From Nectonema munidae (lineage: Eukaryota > Nematomorpha > Nectonematoida > Nectonematidae), in contig JAUIRK010000049.1 in NCBI GenBank assembly GCA_030549495.1, positions 124,001-188,000 on the forward strand: a DNA stretch of 64,000 nucleotides. The letters run 5' to 3'. The position numbers and the translations under genes are program-made. This document shows positions 12,901-24,900 of the stretch, piece by piece. The notes beneath the pieces are model-generated. The model was not told where the DNA came from. It ran no database searches and saw only the letters and a program-made list of their open reading frames with translations. Within the stretch, counting starts at the first letter, position 1, and every line of letters starts with the position of its first letter.

Positions 12901-15900
12901 ATCAATGATTAGCAGGAGATCTAAAATTCATGAGAGAAATAAAAGTAATAACAAACTGCTGAAACTTTGATAGTGCAAACTGCTTCATCACTTCTCATCA
13001 CGCATGTAATGGTGATAAAATGAAAATAATGGTGAACCAATCGTTTCTTTATTTTCTTTTACTTACCACATATTTTGAACTCTGCCATAGATCATTATTA
13101 TGATCATGTATCAGGAGATGTATAAAAATAACGTAAATAAAAGCATAACAGTGCCACAAAGTTCATTCAATAACTCATCAGCTCATTTATGATATAATAT
13201 AATCTCAATGACACATTGTTCGTCAATTGTATTTCCTATCTATACGCTTAGTTCAGCGTTCAATAGCAAGGCGGCATGTGGCTTCATGCATAATGGTTTT
13301 GTAGAAGTAATGATATTGATTTATCAAAGCACATGTGATGCGTTTATAATTTATTTATTATTTTTTCTCTCGTTGAAAGTATTCTAGTTTTTGCGTTTCC
13401 ATTGTGAACTTGATTTGATCAATATACTCCTCTCTTCATTGCATCTTTCTTGAGACTCTATCGTTCGCTGATTACTGTTTTCCAAATTGATTTTGTTACA
13501 TAAACCCAGCTAATACTCAAAGAACGTTTTGGCTTGAAGATCTTTGCAAAATCCTTTTGATATAAAATCATGAGCTCTGACTTTTCCATAGAAAGTAGTT
13601 CTGAAAGCGGAGAAGAACAAACATCTTATTCGTTTACTTCCTCCTCCTACTCATCTCTATCATCTCATTCTTCTTCTTCATCATCTCTTGTAATTGAAGA
13701 TGATTTGTTAGTTCCTGACCAAACTATTTATCGTTGGAGACCCATATCTGCTCTTGAAGGTCGTCCCCAAAGAATCAATATCAGAAACGCAATTAGTAAT
13801 CCACCAGGACCTAAAGGGTCTATGAAAGACACTGACGACATTCTGTTCATATTCAAACTTTTTTTTTATGTGAATTTGATTTCATATATCTATGAAATGA
13901 CAGCTGCAAAACTAAAAACCAACTTCGAGTAAGTTTTGCTTATATATTCTTTATTTTAAATATCGAAACTATTTTTTCAGATCTGAAAACCCTAAACATC
14001 GAGGATTGGCTCATTGTTATAAGAATTTTGAAATTCATAATCTCCTCTCGTACTTTGCTAGCTTACTTTATATTGGCCAAAGTGGAGACCAGAAAGTTGC
14101 CATTTGTGATTTGTTTTCTAATTTTGGAATTCCATTTCTAAGAGCAGCTTGGGAAGGGACATGTTTACACTCATTCATCTTTTCATCACTTTTGATGACG
14201 AAACACAAAGAGATGTTGGAGATAAATTGAGTCCGATCAGCAAAGTACATGATCACTTCCGCAATGTTTTCTCAAAGTACTGGACTCCTTATTCACATGT
14301 AACAATAGATGAGCAACTTAACAGCTTCAAAGGAAAGTGCAGGTTGAAAATATATGATCCTAAGAAACCTGGGCACTACGGTCTAAAATGTTATCATATA
14401 AATGATGCAGAATATTTTTTTTATATGATGCCCGAACTCTATATACCTGGTATGGGAAATTCACATTTTTCAGCCTTGAATATTTCAAAAAGACTTATAC
14501 AAGACTCAAAGATTCCATCTGGTTGTGGCGTTTTTACTGATAGGTTTTTTACTAGTTATGAGCTGGCTGTCTGGTGCCACGATAGAGATATATCCCTTTG
14601 TGGCACTGTCAATGGGAACAGACGATTTGTTCCTACGATTTTTAAGCCTAACCACTTGAAAGGACTTCGCCTCGCGGAATGTGATAGTCGTGTTATTTAT
14701 TCTGAATATTCTTCACTTTCTGCGTATATACCAAGAAAACATGCTCGCAATAAATTCAAAGTCGTGTACGTCTTGTCATCTCAACACAAAAACATAACAA
14801 CATATGGCGAGCACTCAAAACCACAAAGTTTGCTCTGCTACAACACATACAAATCGGGAGTTGATGTCGGGAATAAAATGATCAGAAGCTATCGATCAAA
14901 GAAGCCATGTAGAAGATAGACTCTAGCTACTTTTTGCAACTACTTGGACATAGTTGCTTTGAACACATGGGTTGTTGCAAGATACAACTCTCCTCAATCG
15001 TTCCCGAGTTCGAAGCAAAGTGGACGTAAAGTTTTTTTGAAGAAGCTGTCTTTTCTTTTGGCAGAAGAGTGTATGAAGGTAAGATCCAACATCTCTGAAT
15101 TGCCAATCCAAGTTAAGTACCTACTGTCTGTTTATGGTTTTTCGAAAGCTGCGACAGAAGAACAAACAACTTCCAAAAAGGTGTCTGCTCTGTTTGTCTT
15201 TCTAAAAAAAACAAAACAACAAAAAAATGTTCCATGTGCTCGAATTTTGTTTGTAAGATTCATTCTAAAACTGCTTGCCCTAATTGTGTATAAACTTTGA
15301 TTTCTTATAATATAATAAATTTTTTTGCCATTTTAAGTTTAACGCCATCTATAATAATTTATTTTTCAAGGTACAAAAATGAGAAAAAATGAAAATTTGC
15401 AGAGCTTTTTAGGTAATGTTAAATTTTTTTCTTTCCAGTGCCTTAAGAAGCAATTTTTATAAGTTTAGATACTATTTTTATTGAACTTTCCCATTGAAAG
15501 TTTTCCGATAATAATCTTGTAAATACTTTTGCGGAAAAAATACATAGAGTCCGTAGTGCGAGGGTTAAACAACTGCTTTGTTTTAGCAGTGCCAGTTTCT
15601 CAAGGCAGTATTGAAAGAACTTTTTCCGATTTATGATAAAAGATTATATGTAATTGAAAGTATACTTTTTTTACATTGTAATGAAAAATTTTCAAATAAC
15701 TATAATTTATAGTGATATAAAATTGAATGTATCGGGTATTTCCTATCAAATGAATCTTACACTCAACCTTTAGAGAATATATGCTTTTTAAGCTAACTAA
15801 ATGACAACGTGTAATTTTGTAAGTATTAGCATTTTTTAACAGTCTATAAAAATTTTAATGAACATAAGTAAAATATAAAAAATGTCATAAACAATTTTTT

Positions 15901-18900
15901 TTCAAAGTGTACGGCATATATACTAAAACAAGAACACGTCTATATACAAATATATCGACCTTAAATTTCGCTATAACGGCACAAATTTCTTTTCCAAATT
16001 TTAACACAATTTTGAAATTCGCTATCTTTTGTGGAAAAATTTTTTACAATACAAGAAAAAATTGGCTTAAAAATTATGAAAGTTTTTTGGAACTGTACAA
16101 AAGGCCATCACTCACCTTGGCTTAAAACTTTAACGGCAAATACAAATATGGAGAAGTTTACTTAAAATATTTTCAAAGAATTGATTCTTATAATGTTGAG
16201 ATAATTAGAATTTAGCATAGAAAAAATCTTTTACCTCTACTCTAATCGATCCGTAGAAAGTTTTAAAAATTCTGATTTATTATTATAATGAATTAAGACT
16301 CACGTCATATTTTTTGAAAATTGTATTATACAACGATAATTTTACTCGTTACATTTAAGTGTCTACTATAGTCAAAACTTACAACCTACACTTTAAATCA
16401 ATGTTCATTTGATAAAGGCCTATAGCAGCTACCTATCAATGAAATACGATAGTGAGATGGAATAAGTCATTTATGGTTTAAAATGTCTTGAATCAATCGC
16501 AAAAAAATATTAAATTTAACGCAATTTTTAGGGATTTGATATTGTAAGGATTTAAATGTGAGTGCAGAACATTTATATATAATATATTGTATTTCATCCT
16601 CTATACTTTTTTCATAGATTTATAGAATTTCTTTTTCCCTCCAATTTCATTTTGTATCAATTATTAAAATATTTCTGCATGTTTATACGGAAGCTTAAAA
16701 TTTATCATAACATTTTTATTGGTTGGGGAGTATAGCCTCTTACCATAAAACAAAAGACAAGGTATATATTTTTTTCAAAGGTAATGCAGGCCCAGATTTT
16801 AACAAAAAAGTCCAAAATAACTTTTTTTTCAGTATATTTAAATTTCAGTCATGAACCTATTTTATTATATGCAAGTTGCCTTTTTTGGTAAGAAGTAATT
16901 TTAGTATTTATACTAAAAAATCAAAAAAATATTATAATTTATTAAACATTTTAAGTTCAAAAACTTTTAGTAATTTTTTTAATTCAAGTTGATCAATTTT
17001 ATACTCGAACTCATCTTTTTTGTAAGATAGATTTTTCCAAATGTTAAATTTTATTACTAGTGCTGTACATGTATACATATGTATAAATGTATATTATATA
17101 ATATGTAAGTACCCTGTCAAATCAAATTTTGTTTTCAAATAGATGGCGATAATTTTTTTTAACCTGATAAAACTTGCTTTCAAATTTTTTTTCTTATGAA
17201 TCATACGATAGGAAATGAAAGAAATTTTATCTTAAGTCAAAAATATTTCAAAAACTGCAAAAAAATTTGACCTATTTTAGAATTATAGACAGGACCTCTG
17301 GATGAGGGTTGATAAAAAAAATTAAGCCATAATGAGTTCTACATCGTCCAGTTAAAAACTACATATGGTTTTCATATAGGCTTACATATTTTTTATTGTG
17401 AGAAAATACCTTTAAAGTTCGAAGGTGGAGTAAAAAGCTATGGTCCCTACTCCGAGGGTTAATTAACATTTTAAAAGTAATGAATACCTAAAGTTTGACT
17501 CTTTTTATAATAAAATTAAATTGAAAAGACCCTTACTCAAGGAGAAATATCATTCTTCTTGAAGCCATTATTATCAGAGAAATGATAAATTCAAAATATA
17601 TTGTGATTTGTGTTGAGTAAAATTTTTGAGTAAAACTTACGACAATTTATTTCATCGGAATTGTCGCCACAGTCATTTACACCATTACAAACAAAGTCCA
17701 AAGAAATGCAGTTGTTATTATTACACGCATATTCATCGTTGTAACACTTATACATATTTTGGCATTTGTCAATTGGTTCATCTGAACCATCTTCGCATTG
17801 AACAAATTTATCACAAAACCTAAATAATATTTGAACCAATTAAAAATTAAATACAAGAAAAATATATTTTTCTCATTTCCAAGTCAAATATTCCTGACTA
17901 TTGAGCCTCATAATATAAATTTACATTATGTTTCGTAAAAATTCTTAATTTTGCATATAATTCAACGCTCTTTTGGTAATAAAATTTACTTTTACGTTTC
18001 TTACTGCAAGCATATAAATATTTCTCTAAACCATATCTGCTCACAATATAACTATGAATTAAAATATATGAATATTTTGGAAAGTAACTAATTTACTAAA
18101 AAGACTTAATAATTTTAAACTAAAAAATGAATTTGTAATTAATTTTTATTCCTACGATAAATGATTTTAACATAATCTAAAAGATTATGAAATAAAACTC
18201 CCATAAATATCATTAAAACATTTTAAATGTAGATACAATCAAATACACTAACTAAAAATTAACTAACTGACTAACCACTCTAGTTAACTATCAAATAGAT
18301 TTTTAGTTAATTTTCTTCAAAATTCGGACTCTCTTATATTTGAAATATGTATTCGATTTTGAATTCTACTAGTCGCGGTTTAAACCAGCGCTTTCCAACC
18401 TTTTTATCGTAGCCGAAGCCTTGAAATTTTTCAAGGAACTCTATATTTTTATCACTATTGCAAAATAAAGGAATAGGGAATTTGATGCAATTCAAATAAA
18501 AGTAATTTGATTCGAACAAAAAAAAATTCTTAAATTTATCATATTAAATATATATGATAATTAAGAAACAAGGAGTTAAAAGTTATAAGACACTTTATTT
18601 AGGAGGATTTATAAGAAAACATGTTGTTCATCTTTTCTCTTCAGCTAAATACAAAGAATGTTAAAAATAACAATTAAATTATCTTTAATTAATTATATAC
18701 AAAATAAAATTTCTAGTTTTCCATTTCTATAATGAAGTATGTAGAAATTTATATAATATAAAAAATTTCACCATTATAAAAAGATGTATAAATATGAGGC
18801 AATTATTCATATATTAGAATCACTTTTTATTAATAAGAACAAAATCCAAATTTATGTAAACAGAAAGAATATTTATACCACATAAAATTATTTATATATA

Positions 18901-21900
18901 GTATTTATATATTATATTATATATATTTTTTATATTATATACTAATATATTTACTTTTCCGCGTTTATTTTATTTTGTATAATTAATTAATAGAAAATAA
19001 TTTAATTGTTATTTTTAACATTCTTTGTATTTAACTGAAGAGCAAAGATGAAAAACATGTTTTCTAATAATTCCTCCTAATAAAGTGTCTGAATTAAGCG
19101 TTAAAAAATACATATATTATTGAAAACTGGTTTGATAAACTTATGAGTAGTGCTATATTAGATTTTACTGCTCATTTATGATACTTGATTAAAAAGTTTT
19201 CCTTCAAAGAGACATCTAAAAAGATTATTTCTTCATAAAAGTCTTTTATTGTAAAATCAATTTTTTTTTAAAAATAACTATACTTTTGTTTCCATTTAAT
19301 TTCACATTTTATTATATCTTTAAATTAATTTAGAATGTTTTGTAAATTTAAATAAATTATATGTCTACATTTTATAAATTCATTTAACATATAACATGAT
19401 AATTTGTTTTTAATGAATGCATACAAATATTTATGAATATTCGCGGTGCACGACATTCTTACTTAGGACGTCTCATACCAGAGACATTTCATAACCATTT
19501 TTGCACGCTCCGTACACAGGGTTTTTTTTTAATTTTGGGTAAGAAATGATCAAGTTAGGTACGAATGACTTGGGTACTAAATGTCTTGGTCACGAAATAA
19601 ACTACTGAACCGTTGTGCCTTCAATTTATAGAAATATTGCAAGTATGAAATGAAATAAAAACTTAAAACGCATTAATTTATTTTGCCATTTTTCGCGAAA
19701 TGTTTGGAAAGCTTTTGCGGAACCCTGGGATTCTGGAGAATAAGCTTTGAAACATGCTGGTTTAAACGTCAATTGCAGTATCCTACTACCAAAACATTGT
19801 TTCCACCCGACTATGCATTGGGAAACTTTTAATAAAATACCTATCAATGATTAGCGGATTTTATTCTTACATAAATTTCATAAAAAGGTATTAAATATAC
19901 TATAAAGAAATTACCAATCAAGAGGAATGCACTTATTATTGTTACATTTAAATTCGTTGCTATTACACTTTACATTTTGGCAATCCTTTTCATCAGAAGC
20001 ATTCAAACAGTCAATTCTTCCATCACACTTCCAAGATGCAGGTACACACCTAAATAATGTAATTTTCGAAATATTTCTTTTGTTAAATTATAGATACTCA
20101 ATATAAATACTGTAAGTTTCTTATTCAAGCATTTTTTAAGAAGAAGAAGAAGAACTTTATTCAAAATAAAAATATGAAAGTGAATAGCAGTTCAGTTGAA
20201 TTTCAGAACAAATCTTAAAATTCTCTTTAATAGTAATCAAAAGGAAAAGAGAACAAAGTGATAATGGATTGATACATAGATCTAACTTCTGTCCTCTCTC
20301 ATCTTTTTATTTTATTTTGAATAGAGTTCTTCTTCCTTAAAAAAAGAATTTTTTCAAATAGTTGTAGAAATATATTGCAGTATAACTCAACGGCCCTAAA
20401 AACTGAAATATCCTCTAAAAAAATCTGAAAATACATGTATCTAAGGGAAAAGATAAACTTTATGAAAAAAAAAATTTTATGTCATGTATAGGAAAATATC
20501 TCATAAATGAAATAAAAAATTCTTTTAAAAGCAAACAATATATAAGGAAATAGAATATGAAAGTCGCCAAATTTATTATTCACTGTTGAATTAAATTAGT
20601 TTTTTAACTTTTTTTAATATACTTTGAATAAATACTATAGAACAATTATGACATAAATACTTTTTTTTAATTATTATTTATTTTATCATTTTTGTAATGT
20701 ATATACCATATAATATTACGAGAACAAATTGAGACTTTGAAAGAGTTTCACCTTTTACAGATTTTCACTAACATGAAAAGGTATATCAAGTATATAAAAG
20801 ATAAAGCATACTTATTTCCGCAGTTGAACTTATCACTTGTACATGATATATTACAATTCGATTCATCAGAAGCATCATTGCAATCAGAGTAACCGTCGCA
20901 CACTAATGATTTGCCAATGCATTTTTTATTGTCTTTGCAAAGAAAGGTTTTTGAAGTGTTGCATTGTAAAGGATATGATATTTCATCAGGAATCTTGTTA
21001 GAAATTTCTTTATAATAAGTATTCAACTCTAAATTGCAAATTAAGTGTATAAGTGTAATCACAAAGAACTAACATTTATATAGGCAAGTGTCAGTCAAAG
21101 AATTAAGATTCAAACTGTAACCAATGATAGAGATGGTTTGAAAGCGATTTTTTAAGTAATTAATTTTAAAACTTCATAATAGTATCTACTCATTCTATTC
21201 AAAGCAAATCAATCTATTCAAAGCATTTACATCTTCTACAGTTAGTACTTCAACTTGATAAAGACTATAGTGTCGAAAATTCGTTTTATTTAAATAAATT
21301 ATCGAATTTTCAGGATATTCAGAATTCGTATACCTGATGCAAGTTGGGTTATTTAGAATACAAGGTCATATAATAATTCATATTTTGGAAGGTTCTAATG
21401 CAAACAAATAAGCAATATTTAGAATTTAAAAATATGGAATTGAGTTTTACATATATTAACTAGAGCTTCTGTCTCGAGATTTCACGAGTCTCGATTCTCG
21501 AGAATTTTAGATTTTTTTTATTTCTTGATTCTCGAGAAATTTTTGTCGAGACTCAAGAATTAAAAAATTTTTTTATTACTGAAAAAATGTTAAATTTTGA
21601 ATAAATATTAATAAAAAATAAATAATTATGTGTAATGCACGATCAACTTTTGAATATTCAAATTTTGAAGAAATTTTAGAATGTACAAAAAATATTTTTG
21701 ATAAATTTTTTTCTCATTATTCGGGGCATGGAACTGTTATACAAGAAAGCCAAATTAAGTCGAATCTGTTGATGAGTTTGAAGAAAAATCTCTAACTCAA
21801 AGTTTAAATGGAGAAATTAAAGAATTCATGTATGATAAAAAAGAAGAAAAAGTTAGTACAATAGAAGAAGAACTACAGATGTTCAAACAAAACAAAACTT

Positions 21901-24900
21901 TTGATTTATCAGAATCAATGCAATTGTTAAAAAATTCTCTTTTATGCATCCAACCAACTTCTTGTCAATGCGGAAGAATTTTATCTCCAAAACGATTGAG
22001 TTTGAAAAACGAAACTTTAAATGCTCTTGTTTTTTTAAAAAGTTATTTTACTAATAAAACAAAATATTTTTTTCGTAAAATATTTTTAATATTTTTTAAC
22101 TTCTCGAAACTTTTCTCGAGTCTCGAGAATCAGATATATTTTTTTTCTCGTTTCTCGAGAATTAAATTTTATCGAGAAATCAGAAGCTCTAATATTAAAC
22201 TACATGCTTTTTTGCTTTTTTTTTATTTCTTTCAAATACCCTCAATAATCAGGTCATTTTTTTTATAATAATTTATTTATACCATGATCATATGACCGTT
22301 GAAAATTAGTTATAAGACATTCTATATATTGTGAGGAAAGTGTGTAAACAAATTATTATTTCTTTGAGTGCTGAGGTAAGACTTGGAAGCATCAAGATTT
22401 GAATGTTGTTGCAAAAAATGAAAGTTGAGTGTGTGGAGCAATGGGAGAAGTACAAGAGGAGAGAGAAAATCGATAGGAAAGTTGAGGTATTGCAATTAAC
22501 ATAAGCACGGTGACGTATTGTGTAACTTCACTGTTTCGATAAAAACTGTTGGTAATAAATGGTTTAATGAGAAGTCTATATATTTATCTGAAAATTCACA
22601 CTCATAAAATATTAAGATATTTATCTTAAATATTCTAGAATCTCGTAATAAGTTCAATTAATTCAAGACATCATGTCTCGTTCAATTTAAATTAGGCGCG
22701 TAGTATTCGGAAACAATCTAAAAATAGTAGAAATTCTCAAAGAAGATATTTAGTTTTCATATTCTAGTCGTTAAAAAGATGAAAACCGTTTACACATTGT
22801 TATAAAAAAGAGTATTTACTTTTACAACTAATTCCATCAATGTTTAGTGCATAACCTTCTGAACAAAAACAAGCATGATTTGAATCAGGTAAAGGAACAC
22901 ACATCTGCTCGCATTTCGCATTTTCGCATCCATCTCTTCCAATGTTACTCATTATTATTTTCTTTTCCTTTTTTAAAGATTGAACAAAAAAATCTGCCAG
23001 TGTGTCCATTTGATTAGAGATTAAGTAAGCATTCTTTGTGGGCGTGTCTTTATCAGTTTTTATAAAATACAAAGAGTGATTCAGCGTATCTATCCAAAAT
23101 AAGGCATTGTCACAGTAGTGTAGTTTATAAAATTTTATTGAAGAACTTTGAAAAATGATCTTTTTATCTAAATATGCATTTGATTAAGATATTAAAATGA
23201 GATAACATTAAAATTTTACCCTTTCCCTCAAAAGTGATACTTTCAATTGTATCTCTAAAACTATCGATCCAATAAAGTATTTTATTAGTTGAGTCAATTG
23301 TAGTGTAGGATGGCCAATACAAATCAGTACTTACTAAAGTATTTCCATGTGTTCCATCTAACCAATGTTTGTGTATCGCTGGTTTGTTATTACTTCTATT
23401 TAAAGAGATGAAGAAGATAATTTTTTCTTCAGAAGAAATTGATAATCCATGAGGATTTTTCAAATTTGAAATTACCGTCTACAAAATTTATCAACTGTAA
23501 AAAGTATATAACTAAGAGTCGAGCTTAAAAAATTTAAAATAAAACAAAAATGTTTTAATAAATTTCAACTTTCAGTACACAGACAAAAAAGGCAAAACGT
23601 AAACGAAATTATGAAATCGTTCCTCTAATAAAATGGTACATGAAAAATATAAAAGTTATCTAAAATTCATGCAGTATAGTGAATGCTATTTAGAAAAAAA
23701 GTCTTTCACCAACAGATAACTTTGTTTAATATATAAAATAAAACGATTTATGCCTTCTGTTATTTTAGAAATAAGTCACATAAAATTCTTTGATAAAATA
23801 AATAGAATGTATGAACACATATGTTCACTAAGGAAGAAGAAGATAATGGTTCTTTATCATTCTTAGATTTATACATTCAGACTCCGATACGGGCGGGAGG
23901 GATCACTTTGCCCTGCCCCTGGAACTCTCTTGAAATATATGCATGTATACACTTTCTTATAATGCCAATCTCATTAAAATCAGTCTTGCTATTATGTGGA
24001 ATCTGGCGACGGGGCTTAATATATTATCAACAAAATTATTAAAACAGTCTTTCTGATTATGTCGTCGCTGAAGGTCGAAAAAACTCAATCATGATTAATA
24101 ATTGGTAAGAATTGAGTCTTTATAGGCAGGTGGTCTTTTTAATAATTTATTTTATGCCCCCTCCTTCCCCTATTCTAAATATGCAGCGCCCCCTTCAAGC
24201 TTAGAGTATGGTTAATAGAAAATTTCATTTTATATTCAATGTAACATCTTAAAAGAATATCATAAATATTCAGTAAGATTGATTATTCAATTTGTATGAT
24301 ATTTATAGCTTAATATTCAATGTGTATCTTTGAATTCATAATAGTTTAAATAAATCATCTATATTTATTTATTTATATAATTATATTAGCAATTCTCTTT
24401 ATTTGATTTATTTTTTTCTTGTAAGAATACATGTTCCGTTCATTATTGAATTTTTATTTTGGTTAAATTCTTGGTTACTCATGAGAAGAAATTTTGCCAA
24501 AATGGATGTTATCGTGAGGTGTAGGTGTGTTCGTTATATAAAGACACGGATTTACAAGTCCGTAAGTTAGGGAGTTCAGACGAACGCAGCTACTCCTTCT
24601 TCCTCCCTCTTTTTTCCATCGGTTCTTGAGGTCCACTTAAGCTAAAATATTTCACAAAACGTCAATTTTACGTGTCTCTTATGAACTCAATTGTATTTAA
24701 TAGTCATTATATTTTTTAAAGCGTCTTGGTATTTTTCTATATAGTAACAGCTAAACAATTAGCTTACTCGCTGTCGTTATTGATTAGAAGTTTGCAAACC
24801 AAAAATAGATTAAGGCAGGTGCCATGATCAAATTTGTTCAAAAAAGGTGGGCAAACTAGTCTGATTCCTTCATTTGGTATGAAAGTGGCGAGAGGTGGCC

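Larger units (their letters stand above)
11981..15564 (+). mobile_element. piggyBac-like transposon with terminal inverted repeats
   Basis: Left end CCCTCGCACTACGGA at 11981 and right end TCCGTAGTGCGAGGG ending at 15564, followed by TTAA (15565-15568). The left inverted repeat carries an extra 27 bp before the homology resumes (ATTTTTTCCGC). No TTAA is left at the left edge (acgat precedes it). The motif TTAACGCCATCTA occurs in direct orientation inside both ends (12206, 15339). The transposase occupies 13570-15295. Confidence 0.85.
18386..19759. mobile_element. Non-autonomous hAT element with 8-bp target duplication
   Basis: 1374 bp, flanked by perfect GTTTAAAC copies (18378-18385, 19760-19767). 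Ends are CAGCGCTTTCCAACC and, on the other strand, CAGCATGTTTCAAAG. No transposase is inside; the interior holds a long inverted repeat (18589-18710 with 18966-19090) and a second foldback at 19444-19615. Confidence 0.75.

Noticed and set aside
12647-12970. Plus-strand open frame of 107 codons in the piggyBac 5' part
   Set aside because: No recognisable domain, starts in AT-rich noise, and lies upstream of a complete transposase start; likely chance.
24520-24610. tRNA-like sequence with cggatttacaagtccg hairpin and ggagttcagacgaac
   Set aside because: The anticodon loop does not come to seven bases with a five-base stem and no matching acceptor arms were found.
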